Positions 46,660-58,676 of a stretch of 64,000 nt of DNA are shown one piece after another. The position numbers were made by a program, and so were the translations under genes. Under the pieces are notes generated by a model that saw nothing but the letters and a program-made list of their open reading frames with translations, did not search any database and was not told the DNA's origin. The number at the start of each line of letters is the position of its first letter. The stretch's first letter is position 1. Source of the stretch: Panax quinquefolius (Eukaryota; Streptophyta; Magnoliopsida; Apiales; Araliaceae); NCBI GenBank assembly GCA_020205615.1, contig JAINUW010000537.1, positions 124,001 through 188,000 of the forward strand, given 5' to 3'.

Positions 46660-48232
46660 AAAGCAATTAAATGCTCCAGACCAAAGTCTAGGCTCAATCG
46701 AGGCATAACTCGATAATGTTAGTCCATATATGAAATATATACATATATAAGTATATATATACAGACAGAAATGAAAACCACGGACCAAAATCCGGGCAAA
46801 CACACTCACACAACTCTCAACGAGTATAACAGTGTGTGCTAATATGAGAAGAAGGCTTTATAGAATATAAGAAGGCTACGATTAAAGTGCGCAAAGTAGA
46901 CTTCTATGATCAGTAAATGGATAAACACTCGGCTCCCCACCGGATAAAAGATAGCTATATGTGAGCTAACCAGTGTTTAAAAGTGAGAAAACACTCAAAA
47001 GATGTGTATGCAGAGTAAAATGGACAGGGCTTCCTCGCCTTTTTCCCTCTCTCTTCTTCTCAAATGGCTGACCCCAAGGCTTGTATATATATACGGATGG
47101 CCGCAGGTACACCTACGACAGCCGCAGTTGTACCTACGGCTGGTCGTGATGCATCCGAGCCTTGCGGGTCATGTCGTCTCAAAGTACGTACACTCATGCA
47201 CTGTAATGTCTGCTCGAACTTGCAGAACTTCAATCTGATCATCCGAACGAGGTATATATGACCTTCTTTGGATTGCTTGTGTCGAGAGTTACGTAATGAC
47301 ATGGATTAAAGGTTGTACGAAGTCAAGAAGAGGGGTCTATGCCCATGGTCTCCAAGCTTCAAATTCTATCCAAAGTACTATCACACGTAATAGTCACTCG
47401 GGATTGTCAATCCTCGGTTATTGTGGGACATTATTGGATGTATGTATGTATGAAGTGTTGAGATGACGTGCCATTGTCGAAGGAACAAGATGACGTTTGA
47501 CTCCTTGCTGGGGTTATCGCCGGTTTTAGTTAAAAGTAGACGTTGCTCAGGGTTACAGCTGAGATTGGACTACTTGTTGGTATTCCGTGATATCATCTTG
47601 TTGAGATGGTAAGATGACGTTGTGACTCCTCACCGGGGTCATCGCCGGTTTAAGTGGAAAGCAGACATTGCTCAGGATTACATCTGAGATTGGACTGCTG
47701 CTTGTTTATATGTCTCACTATCATCTGTGGATGTTCCTGTTTGCTCGTTGTTAACTCTGGGTCTGATGTGTGTGTGCCTCGACAGGATGTCTGGGGTTGA
47801 AGCTGATTGCATATGTTTGAAACAAGCTTTTCCAGGGTTATCGTCGGAACTAAATAGCATCTCTTGGGGCTATCACCAAGGATGGGGTTGCTACTCCCAG
47901 TGTTGTCTCTGGGACTGGAACTGAGCATCGCGATGTTATTGCCGAGACAAAACTGTCCTCTCCGGTGTTGTTGACGGTCTTTTGATCTGCATATCTCGGG
48001 GTTATCTCCGAGATTAGAAATGACATTCCCGTTGTGTGTTCCGGGGTTTGATATGATGTTCCCAGTTTGTGTTCCGGGTTGGAACTGAACTTTTGGTAGT
48101 ATCCGGAATGGATCTGAACTTCCGGTAGTATCCGGAATGGATGTAAGTTGTCTTCCAGGGTTATCTCCAAAAGACAAATCTACTCACCTGTAATGTTAGT
48201 AATAGGAGCGCAGAAAATTTCGAATGTCTATA
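45273..48232 (-). repeat. 5' LTR of the Ogre-like element (2960 bp)
   Basis: The ends read TATAGACATTCG (TG changed to TA) and ...GGACGTCGATA. It aligns with 29271-32214 along its whole length, including the TA-tract modules (46080-46700) and the hairpin family (47500-48170). A 175-codon minus-strand frame at 48177-47650 crosses several hairpins. Confidence 0.9.
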
Positions 48233-48235
48233 GCT

Positions 48236-48963
48236 CTAATAAAATGTATGTCGAAGATCACGATACATTTCGGTACTCCCAAGACAAATTGCAAACGGTG
48301 TGTTATGTGCCTCCATCATGATTTTATACTTTAAATTCGGGTTGTTAGGAACACAAAGACTTAAGTTGACTCGAATTATTCCTTCTTCATCGATTCTTGC
48401 TTCTGGAATAGTATCTTCTTGCACTTTCTTCTTCATACGCATTAGCTCAGGGTCCGTGGTTTGAGCAGCTTTAACTTTATCGATTAAAGTCAGTTCAACT
48501 CGTATATTTGCCATCATCACGTGGGTCCCTAGAGTCTTTAACTCTATCTCCATCATTTGTAAGTCATACAAAATGGGCCTTTGTGTTGACAATATCGCAC
48601 TCGTACCCGCATATGATCTTTTACTCAATGCGTCAGCTATCACGTTAGCTTTTCCAGGATGGTATTGAATGGTATGATCGTAATCTTTCGACAGCTAAAT
48701 CCAATGTCATTGTCACATGTTGAGTTCCTTTTGGGTGAAGAAATATTTGAGGCTTTTATTATCCGTATAGATCTCCACTTTCTCCCCATATAGGTAATGC
48801 CTACAGATTTTAAGCGCAAAAACGACTGCTGCCAACTCTAGATCATGAGTAGGATAATTCCTCTCATATTCTTTGAGTTGTCGTTTGGTATAGGCTATGA
48901 CTTTCCCATGTTGCATGAAAAAACATCCTCACCCTCTGCCTGAAGTATCGCTGTAGATGACAA
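48236..48963 (-). pseudogene. Tekay A RNase H and integrase N-terminal zinc region
   Basis: The 48916-48713 reading is RNase H ([20 protein letters not shown], then [13 protein letters not shown]). The 48643-48236 reading is the RNase H end (MIADALSKRS) and the integrase N-terminus (MMEAHNTPFAICLGSTEMYR), where the second zinc-binding histidine is replaced by cysteine. The reading ends in RHTFY, and its continuation lies at 29270 across the Ogre-like element. On the other side it meets an oppositely oriented LTR at 48965. Confidence 0.85.
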
Positions 48964-48964
48964 A

Positions 48965-50701
48965 TATAAGACCCCAACTTTTATGAATAAAGATTAATTT
49001 CTCTCGAAATATATTTTTGACTATTATGGTGTGGATATAATATAATGTTATAGTTATGGGTAATATTTACAAAATTTGAAAAGTAAGCAAGTGGTTATAT
49101 AATATTCGATTGGTCGGGGAATATTCGTTTTAACAGGGAATATTCGTACAACGACACAATCATTGGTGGACCCCACAACGAAAGTATTGTCATAGTAAGA
49201 AATCGACAGAATTATCTTTTTATAAAAATAATGGCAGAAGTGTTACCGTTAAAATAGTTGAACTACCATTAGTAAAAGTACGATGTCTGGCGTGGTTGCA
49301 TAGTAGCACACGGTATTGGTTATTGATGTTTACGTGAGAAGTCACTCAGTTATACTCAATTATTGTTACAGTAATTGTTGCATCATATCACTTATATTAT
49401 TAATTCGATTATTGTCACAATATCATCTGTATAATGTGATATATTATTAAATCAATAATTGAGATGACAAAGTTATTCATATTATTAAACTGCAATATTT
49501 ACAATGTCTAGAAGTTCTGTCGAGGAGAGGTTTGGTCATCTAATTATGCGCCAATAAGGAGAAATCCTTATCGGAAAGTCCCCTCTTTCCTGGGAACGAC
49601 CTGGTTGTTAAATATTGTGAGTTATAATATTAATGATGAATAAGTTCATGTTGATTAAAGATGAAATTGATAGTTCCATTGTGTTGGAATTATTAGTGTT
49701 AGTGAAAATCGATATTTATTTCGATAATAATTGATGTCTAGAAGTTATCAGGTAATTAATCGGATAAATGAGGAATTAATTGCTATTAATTCACATGATT
49801 ATAATTATTTATTCACATGTGTGTACTATTGATTCACATTCATGTACTATTAGAGGAGGTGGTGCAAGATTAATAATACTTGCATGACTAAGTTAAAGAT
49901 GGAGGTATAGATGGATGTACTATACTGTTATTCGTATTTTCACATGATTATAACTATTGAATCACATGATTGAACTATTGATTCAAATTATTTACTATTA
50001 GGAAGGTGGTGCAAGTTTGATAATACTTGCAGGACTAAATTAAAAATGAAAGAAAAGTTGGAGGTATTGTACAGTAATATTTTGAGCCCTAAAACGTGCA
50101 ATTATCGAAACTATATTTTTCTATAAATAGAAGCTCATTCTTCCTTCATTTCTCACCAATTCACTAAAGCTATAGAGAAATTATTACAGAGAAAAATTAT
50201 AGAGAGAAAGAAGAAGAGAAGTCTGCTACCTCTCTATTCCAGTATCTAGCTTTATTCTAATGTAAGGGTTATTATTTTTTTATATTCTGAAGAGATATTA
50301 TTTTTCGTATACGTATGAATATTATTATCGTTCAATAATCAAAGATACAGTACAATACCGTGTGCTACTATGCAACCACGCGTATTACTGTACTTTTACC
50401 ACCGGGTATTTCAACAGTTAACGGTAAAAGTTTCGCCGTTATTTTTATAAAAAAATATTTCTGTCATTTTTTAACTCCGATAATAATTCCGTTGTAGGGT
50501 CCACCAATGGTTGTGCCGTCGTACGAATATTCTCTGTTAAAACGAATATTCCCTAACCAATCGAATATTTTATGACAACTTGCTTACTTTTGCTAAATTT
50601 ATAAATATTACCCACAACTATAACATTATATCAAATCCACACCTTAATAAACAATATTTAGAGAAAAATTTATCTTTATTCATAAAAGGTTGGGTCTTAC
50701 A
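48965..50701. repeat. Inverted pair of Tekay LTR pieces at the 5' end of element A
   Basis: A plus-oriented LTR piece begins TATAAGACCCC at 48965 and runs with U3, TATA box (50122-50129) and transcript start region to about 50320. A minus-oriented piece runs from about 50328 to the element end GGGTCTTACA at 50701. The first 375 bases of the left arm are the reverse complement of the right arm with modest divergence, so a transcript would fold into a stem of about 375 bp with a loop of about 1 kb. It may result from an insertion in opposite orientation followed by deletion, or from an inversion. Confidence 0.75.
50122..50129 (+). promoter_or_regulatory. TATA box in the plus-oriented LTR piece
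   Basis: TATAAATA is followed by AGAAGCTCATTC and then a stretch rich in GAGA. It could drive transcription towards the right arm of the inverted repeat. Confidence 0.5.
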
Positions 50702-51974
50702 ATATTTCTATGAGAAACAATAATAATAAATTCATTAAGATTCATTTTTCACTCGTTGCTTGCGGTATTCAGATATATTTTTATACCGTCTTCAAATTAG
50801 CATTCACTCCTAGGAAGAATTAATAATCACAAGTTACTACATCCAAATCTTAATATAGAATCCATTGTTAAATTTCATCTAAATTCATCCAATAATTGTT
50901 GATTAGGTAATTATAAAAAAAACACAAGATATAATAAACAACCCCATTCCATAATCAACTTAATGAAAAATAAGAAATAATATTAAATCAATTCATAATC
51001 GGGTTTCATTGAATCCTTAATTAATAAATTAGTTCTTAATGAAAGCTAAAAACATAATTAATTTATCAAAAATCATTCTAAATACAATATATAAGAGTAA
51101 AAGAATTAAGAATAAAACTCTGATGAAATTCGCTTTCTTTCCCAGCTCTCGTTAGCTTCTCGAATTGAACTCTGATAACTGTTATTATTTTCTACGTACT
51201 AAATAGTAATGAATAATCCTCCTAAATCTTAATTATTAGTCTTTTAATGATATCTGATAAAAAGTCTCCAACCCATGCAAAATAAGTGTAAACCAATCAA
51301 AGTGCCAACCTTTTGGAGTTTGAGACCCTCATAACTTCAATTATTAAGCATCAGCTACCACTAGGAATCAAAATAATAAATTAAAATTCAAAATTCATCG
51401 GGAGTGTGTGGCTTACGCGCCTACAACAAACAGTTCCAGCGCTGCGACCCAAGATGCTAAGCGTCGCAGCTCTTCTCCTATGTAGTCACGTGCTGTGACT
51501 CTGCGCCAATGGGCGTCGCGGTTCCACTTTCCCTATCCATCCTTCTTAATTCCTTTAGCTTGTTCTTTTTTATATGTTACTCTTGAAGTCCAACTACTGC
51601 ATTTTTCTTTCGCCAAACTCTCGCCAAATGATAATTATCACATGTAGCTTATATTAAGGCTAATATTACAATCATTTGCATCCTTTACACTAACATAGGC
51701 CGAAATCAATTATTAACATAAAACTACTAAATGCAATAAAATAATTCTAAAACACTTAAGAATAAGTAGAATAATTAACTCAAGACTATCAAATTCATAG
51801 ATATAAAATCTACTCATCAAATACCCCCAAACTTATATCTTTGCTTACCCTCAAGCAAAATAAAATAGATGCCACTCTAAAAATACCTAAGAATGCAACC
51901 TATTACTGAAATAAGCATGAATTTGTTTATAGCCTCTAAGATCATACAAAAACAATATTTAGCAACCATTAAAC
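50702..51974. repeat. Unclassified dispersed repeat, right part
   Basis: This continues the sequence broken at 21785 by element A (ATATT copy at 50702-50706). It contains GC-rich GCTGCGACCC/GCGTCGCAGC-type words at about 51440-51530, and a CCCCCAAACTTATATC...CCTCAAGCAA word at about 51825-51860 that I associate with common plant intergenic repeats. No frame is convincing. Confidence 0.5.
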
Positions 51975-53226
51975 TTTTAGGTTTGTATATAGCGCGTACA
52001 TTCAATCAAATTACACAAACAAGGCAAAAGTGAGATAAAATCAAGTTTTAAAATTTTTATAGAAACCATCACCATTATCACACCTTGTGCTAAATTATCA
52101 ATCAATATCAAGAAGAAAGAGAATCATAATCATACCCTTAAAAAACAATGCTTCCTCAGGTACGAGTTCAACTCCAAATCCTTTTGTTTCTACTTGAATT
52201 CATCGGTTATGATTCCATCCTTTGATCAACATTAACAACTCAAGTGTTTGGCCTCTAGAGGTGATCCACTAATAATAATATGTGTTCAAGAAGATTGGTG
52301 TTGGCAAAACCCTAGTTTCTATCTCTACAAAATTTGTAAGTAGTCTCCTAACTCTTGGAAGTGTGTGTTCATTAACCCTAAAACATAATAAGACTTATCT
52401 TATTTATAGATGTAGAAAACCCTCCTAAACCATTTAGGAATAGGGCTTTATTCTATTTAATTAAACTCTTTTAATTAATTGTATTCCTAATCCAAGTAGA
52501 AAATAATGAGAGTTATTTTATTAATTAATTTCAAACCCTTTTAGAAATTAAATAATAATAATAGTAATAATAATAATAGGACTCCTCTTATTAATTTATA
52601 TTTAATATTTTAAAATATTAAATAATAAATATTAAGCTATTTAATTTATTCAATCACCATAGATTAAATTAAATATACTTAACTCATTATTACGATTATG
52701 CCATTTACTTCTTAAATAAATATTTTCTTTTTATGTTATGACCCTTTAGGTTCTCCATATTAAACCGGTTGTGAATAAATCAATTAGAACAATTCTAATC
52801 TTATTTAAATAAATAAATTAAACTATTTAATTAATTTAAATAAATAATATTTGTTCTACAATAAATGTAAGCTCCCTTAGCGATCAACGACTTTTCAGAT
52901 AATATAGATTTCAACGTTAATCAAAAAAGAATCTTTCAGTGAATTACCGTACAATTCAATCCTTTTACCACAAAATGCCTCAATTAAATGTCTTATTTTA
53001 TTTAATTATATGTATTTTGATTCTCAAATGCACAACTCTAAATAAAGCAAAATAGAAACTCATTTCTAATTTTATTCTACCTTGGTCAAGAATTCTTTAA
53101 TTGTCATTTATCGAAGCACATAAGACATTCTCTCCTTTTACTAGAAGCCGTAGATTCTTTGTTAATTATTCATTATCTCAATGTAAAACTTATTATACTC
53201 CTGCATATCATTTGATATACCCTAAA

Positions 53227-53509
53227 TGTGACGCCCCCAAAATAGTTATACATCACCCATTCTGAGTCGCCAAATACATGGTTCAAAAACAACTAGAACT
53301 TTATTAATACAATTGTCGTGCAAAATATGACAACATATAAACTGTGAGTTTAAATACAAATATTGTCTTCTAGACAATATCCACACTCAAATAAGACCTC
53401 ATTACAATTATTGATACATTATTTTACAAAAATAGTGAGGACTACTAAAATAACTTTCTAGAACCATTATTCCATACCCCGACTAGTACTCGCTACATTC
53501 TCGCCTCCC
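53227..53509 (-). repeat. 3' LTR remnant of element C (283 bp)
   Basis: Only the 3' end of the LTR remains; it aligns with 56089-56370. It joins RT coding sequence at about 53510 without a polypurine tract, which marks the deletion point. Confidence 0.87.
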
Positions 53510-54320
53510 AACTTTGTATTGCTTCAATCTTTGCCGGGTCAACAGATACTACATGCTTTGACACCACGTTCCCAAGGAATGCTACTTCCTCAAGCCAGAA
53601 CTCGCATTTCTTCAACTTGGCATATAGCTTGTTTTCACGAAGCCTTTGGAGTACCAGCTTCAAATGGTGCTCATGATCTTCACGACTTTTGGAATATATG
53701 ATGATGTCATCAATAAAGACAACAACGAATTGATCCAAATATTTCTTGAATACTCGGTTCATCATATCCATAAAAGTCGTAGGAGCATTAGTCAATCCAA
53801 AAGACATGACTAAGAATTCATAATGCCCGTACCGAGTTCTGAAGGAAGTCTTCGGAATATCCTCAGTTCTAATCTTTAGCTGATGATATCCAGAATGAAG
53901 ATCGATGTTTGAAAAGAATTGTGCTTCTTGCAACTGGTCAAACAGGTCATCAATGCGAGGTAGCGGATACATATTCTTGATGGTGACATGGTTCAATTCC
54001 CGGTAGTCAATACAAAGTTGCATACTCCCCAAGGAGATGTACTAGGACGAATGAAATCGATGTCCAACAACTCCTGTAGTTGGACCTTTAACTCCTGAAG
54101 TTCAATAGGAGCCATTCGATATGGGTTTTAGAAATGGGCTTTGTACCAGGTTCAAGGTCAATAACAAATTTAACTTCACGTTCTGGGGATAGACCGGGAA
54201 GTTCTTCAGGAAATACGTCAGGAAATTTACTAACAACATGAATATTATTCAAATCTGACGTGTTTTTATTCAAATCCATAACATGGGCTAAGAAAGCTTG
54301 ACATCCATTTTTCAATAAAA
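53510..54320 (-). pseudogene. Reverse transcriptase of element C
   Basis: The 54315-54088 reading has the linker FPDVFPEELPGLSPEREV. The 54032-53510 reading holds RT fingers and palm ([20 protein letters not shown], then [13 protein letters not shown]) and the active-site segment [11 protein letters not shown], in which the usual Y-V-D-D is F-I-D-D. The frame shifts between the two at about 54040-54090. Coding stops at the deletion near 53510, before RNase H. Confidence 0.87.
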
Positions 54321-55021
54321 CGAATGGCTTTATGGCTTGATATAACAGTGATTGATTTTAGTGGTTTAGTTGCTTGAATTCGCATAACAGGTTGGTTAGG
54401 AATATGAAAACTAACAACCTTACGAAAACAATCAATTTTGGCATGATGAGTAGTTAACCAATCAATCCCTAAAATCACATCAAAAGCAAGTATATTTAAA
54501 GAGATAAGATCAACAAGTAATGTGATGGTGCCAACTTGGATCAAATAAGATTTATAAACAGTGTATGCAATGAAAGTTTCTCCTAACGAAGTCTCCATAG
54601 ATAAGTCAAAGTCTAATTTTTCCGGAGTCAAGTTTAAACGTTGAGCACAAGCAGAAGAGATAAATGAATGGGTAGAACTAGTATCTTGTAAGGTATAAAC
54701 TTCGAAAGAGTTTATGATTAGCTTACCCGTGATCATCTCGTTCGGGTTCCTCGTATTTTGACTAGTCAGAACAAACGCTCTTCTAGGAACAGTTGACTTT
54801 GACTTTTCTGGGACAACCTTTTGAGTCACCATCCCCGCTGGACTTGGTTTCGCTACAGAACAATCTCGAGCGATATGTCCTTCCTTTCCATAATTATAAG
54901 ATACCTTGAACTGTTGTGGACAGTTTGGGCTGATGTGTCCCTCTTTCCCACATTTATACCATATGACCAGTGGTCGTTCTCCTCCCTTAGAAATAGTTGA
55001 TGGTGGTGCTGACGTCTTCAC
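54266..55021 (-). pseudogene. Gag zinc knuckles and protease of element C
   Basis: Two CCHC-type knuckles are visible at about residues 20-50 (WYKCGKEGHISPNC and YNYGKEGHIARDC). The first lacks the first cysteine and the second lacks both leading cysteines, so neither should bind zinc normally. The aspartic protease follows with LQDTSSTHSFISSACA (about residues 115-130) and ILGIDWLTTHHAKIDC. It is an open frame of 251 codons overlapping the RT linker frame. Confidence 0.82.
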
Positions 55022-55938
55022 ATTGTCATTGTTGTACCTTCTCTTTTTAAAATCTCCCCCTGACTCGCTTCTTCTATTATTATGGCCATGATTACTACCA
55101 GAGTGGTTACCGCTTTTGTCCGTATTCTTTCTTCCCCGCTGATTATCATTGCTCCAATTACTATTTCCACCGGTCTGACCCTAGTTGTGGTCCCTCGGTT
55201 GAACGTACTCATTATCTCGCTCTAATAATTGAGCCCTATTGACAACATCTGAATATATAGAAAATTTGTGAGAAATAATATGTCGGGTTTCAAACCTCTC
55301 AAAAACATCTGCGTCATACGTTCCTCATTCTCCACTAAATGAGGTGCAAACCTGGATAACTCCGCGAACTTCGCCTCGTACTGGGACACCGTCATGTTAT
55401 TCTGTTCCAGTATAATAAAATCCACCTCTTTTATATGATGAATACTTTCAGGAAAGTACTTGTCATTGAACAGTTTCTAAAATGTTTCCCAAGACATGTT
55501 GAGTGTGGCTGGATGGGTACGCTTCACAGATTCCCACCAGTAATCTGCCTTATTACGGAACATAAAAGTAGTGAATGGAACCTTCTGTTCCTCCGTGCAT
55601 CCCAAGACATCAAATATCTTGGTAATTTACTTGACCCACGTTTCTACCTTAATCGGATCCGGCTTTCCCCAGAATTCTAGTGGTCCCAACTCTTTGAACT
55701 GGTTGGCCGTGAAAAACCGCGCGTTGCTATCATTTCCACCTGTATTTTGTACACGGGTCTCCCTCGTCTGATTTTGCATGAACTGCAAAAAGCTTCTAAA
55801 CATCCCATCGTTCATCATCTGATCAGTGGTGTTGTTTACAGGAGGAACATTGCCATCCTGTTGCACGTTCTCTTGATTGTTGACTAAAGGTGTTTCCACA
55901 GCCTCATTTACTCAATCGTTAATATTTTCAGCTGCCAT
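55022..55938 (-). pseudogene. Gag capsid of element C
   Basis: An ATG at 55938-55936 opens MAAENIND, then a stop. The frame 55899-55627 continues it (QENVQQDGNVPPVNN, then FKELGPLEFWGKPDP). The 55425-55222 frame holds the capsid core end (SQYEAKFAELSRFAPHLVEN). Stops and a shift near 55480-55620 make it inactive. Confidence 0.8.
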
Positions 55939-56074
55939 TTTTAATTACTGCCACAAAACAAGGGTTAATTAAAGAAATTGACATGCAACATAATAACCCT
56001 ATACTCTGACCAACCAATAAATAAGCTTAGGTAGGACATACTAGCAATGAATTTACCAGAGACCATATCCCTAA

Positions 56075-56086
56075 GCTCTGATACCA
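56075..56086 (-). promoter_or_regulatory. Primer binding site of element C (initiator tRNA-Met)
   Basis: The minus strand reads TGGTATCAGAGC two bases inside the 5' LTR end. Confidence 0.9.
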
Positions 56087-56088
56087 AC

Positions 56089-58676
56089 TGTGATGCCCCC
56101 AAAATATGTATACATCACCCATTTTGAGCCACCAAATACATGGTACAGAAACAACTACAACTTTATTAATACAATTGTCATGCAAAATACGATAACACAT
56201 AAATGTGAGTTTAAATACAAATATTGTCTTCTGGACAATATCCACACTCAAATAAGTCCTCATTACAATTATTGATACATTATTTTACAAAAATAGTGAG
56301 GACTACTAAAACAACTTCCTAGAACCATCATTCCATACCCTGACTAGTACTCACTACATTCTCACCTCCTAAGAAGAAAAATGGAACAAAAAGGAAAAGG
56401 GTGAGCTCAACTAGTCCAGTAAAGAACATTATGACTAAGATAATATAGAACAAATTATCGTTAGTCCTCAATAGGGAAAAATATGATAGAATATAATAGA
56501 CAACAAGTTTTCAATCAATATTCGCAGCGGAAATAACTATTCATTAGAAGAGTTAAGTAGAGAATGAAATCTACTATCTTCTATGATTTTAAAGTCCATC
56601 ATCAATATTTTATCCCTGTAATATCAATCAATCAAATATTCATCTTTGCACTGCAGACCAAAGATATTCATCAGTTGGTCATGTTCATCTCAACACCTGT
56701 TCATCTATGCACTACGGGCCAAAGATATTCATCAGAAAATCATTCATCTTTGCACTACAGGCCAAAGATATTCAGTTATTTCATCATTTAGGACTGAGAA
56801 TGATGAAAAATATTTTAAAGAAAACGAATACAGTGAGACAAAAGAATAAATATTAGGGATTCATACTTCGGTTTATCCATGTTCACAAACACCCCATAAT
56901 ATACTATGGTGGAGTAAAATTCAAGAATAATGATCAAAACATGGATACAATCAAAGATAGTAACAAAAATAGACATCTGGAACAAAGAATGAAAATTTAA
57001 TTTTTTCTATGAATAGTGCCATATATGTAAATAGTATCCTCGACACAAAAAGACAAGAATTTCACAAGAAAAATCTTAACAATATTCCGGCATAATGATA
57101 TTGAAAGAAATAATATAATTTTAAAAAAAATAACATCCCTTACCTCAAACGGACAATACTTCTGACTGGAATACCAGATATCGTGCTGAAGAGAACTTGT
57201 ATTGCAACACTCAAAGTATCAAAATACTCACAAGAATACGCTCGATAATATAGAGAGAGAAAACTTCAGTTTCTGGTGTGATTTTCAATTCTAACCTAAG
57301 CACCCTATTTATAGGAAATTGCTTAGAACACCAAAGCAGAAAATTTAATAAAAAATTAATATTTTTCTTTAATTTTCTTACGCACACCTTACCATTTGAT
57401 TTCAGCAATTAACAAATGCAAGTGGGGCCCACCACAATGGGAAAAAATGTTTTTCTTTATAAAAATATTTAAAACTTCAAAAATTAATTATTTTCGAACT
57501 TCAATAATTCATAATAAATAGCCCTTTTTATCAGAAAAAATCGTATCTTATGTCCATTCCATAGGAAATTCAATTATCTACAACTTTGTAAGTTTAAGTT
57601 TTTCCAAATTCCAAGCAGCAATTGACCGAAATTCACATATGAACGATTTTACAGGTTATAATCCAATTTCAGTCACAAAATAAGGCCCACCGACATGTTG
57701 AACATGTTTTTAGCATTAATTGTAACAAAATACTCTTCCTCCTCATTTATTCATATATCACACATTAATTATAAAAATATCACCATTATTATATTATTAA
57801 AAATATAATAATATATTTAAATGATTTATTTTATCAGAAAAGATAAAATAAAAATTTTCAACCATTGTTACTTTTCTAAAAATTCCTCCATTTATATCCA
57901 CATAAATAAATATTTTCCTTATCATATAAATTAATAATTAATTATTCACAAATAATATTACAGAATCATAATAACGACAAACCAGGTCGTTCCCAGGAAA
58001 GAGGGGGCTTTCCAATAAGGATTTCTCCTTACTAGCGTACAATTAGGTGACCAAACCTCTCTTTAGACAGAACTTCCATAGACATTGCCAATGATGCTAT
58101 CTAATAATATTATTCAAATAATATGAATTATTGATCTGATAATGAGAAATATTGTGTAGTGACAATTATTGAAACAACAATAATATAAAATATCGGCGTA
58201 GCAATTATTGAATCAATAAAATAAAATATTAAACAATAATTACTATAACAATTATTGAGTATTGCCTTCTTACGTAAGAATCAATAATTGGTGCAATACC
58301 GTGTGCTACTGTGCAACACCTCGTATTATTATGTTTTAACCACCGGGTATTCCAACCGTGTTAACGGTAACAACTACGCCGGTATTTATAAAAAAAACTT
58401 ATACTTGTCATTTTCTTCATTCAATCGCTTTCACGTTATGGGCCCACATAAAAGTCGCACTCATTGCATAAATGCGAATATTCTCCGACAGTAAAAATAT
58501 TCCACGACCAAACGAATATTCCCCGACAACAATGAATATTTTTATAACCACTTGCTTATTTAAGATATTTGCGCATTTTACCCATAACTAACCACATTAA
58601 ATAAATCAACCCTTACTATTTCAAAATAATAAATAGAGGAAATTAAATTTCATTTATAATAAGTTGGGGTCTTACA
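56089..58676 (-). repeat. 5' LTR of element C (2588 bp)
   Basis: It is the same family as 21786-24407. CACTACGGGCC- or CACTGCAGACC-type words recur near 56650, 56710 and 56755, each followed by AAAGATATTCA. The TATA box is at 57306-57313 on the minus strand. Confidence 0.9.
57306..57313 (-). promoter_or_regulatory. TATA box of the element C LTR
   Basis: The minus strand reads TATAAATA followed by GGGTGCTTAGG, equivalent to 23217-23224. Confidence 0.55.

Larger units (their letters stand above)
29271..48232 (-). mobile_element. Ogre-like Tat retrotransposon, about 19 kb, inserted in Tekay A integrase
   Basis: The LTRs are 29271-32214 and 45273-48232. Flanks are TCTCT (29266-29270) and GCTCT (48233-48237), a 5-bp duplication with one change. 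From the right on the minus strand the order is 5' LTR, primer site, gag (44700-43494), zinc region and protease (43263-41830), RT (40915-40010), RNase H (39838-39434), second RNase H (39300-38632), integrase (38400-37691), an antisense plus-strand gene (34021-36257), a repeat-rich 3' region and the 3' LTR. The size, long LTRs, two RNase H regions and antisense gene fit the Ogre/Tat group. I do not see the extra ORF1 that typical Ogres carry before gag. All coding parts have stops or shifts. Confidence 0.87.
21786..50701 (-). mobile_element. Tekay-like chromovirus element A, with nested insertions
   Basis: The outer ends are TGTGATGCC... and ...GGGTCTTACA, flanked by ATATT at 21781-21785 and 50702-50706. 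On the minus strand, retained parts are an inverted and damaged 5' LTR region (48965-50701), RNase H and integrase N-terminal zinc region (48236-48963), integrase core to chromodomain-like end (28101-29270) and the 3' LTR (21786-24407). Gag, protease and most of RT are gone. Two other elements lie inside: a solo LTR (24460-28095) and an Ogre-like element (29271-48232). The C-terminal reading and the long LTRs point to the Tekay/Del lineage. Confidence 0.85.
53227..58676 (-). mobile_element. Tekay-like element C, internally deleted
   Basis: The ends are TGTGACGCC and GGGGTCTTACA, flanked by CTAAA at 53222-53226 and 58677-58681. On the minus strand it has a full 5' LTR (58676-56089), an initiator tRNA-Met primer site, gag (55938 down), protease and RT up to about 53510, then directly the last 283 bases of the 3' LTR. 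RNase H, integrase, the chromodomain and 2.3 kb of LTR are lost in one deletion. It inserted in the minus-strand copia LTR. Confidence 0.9.
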
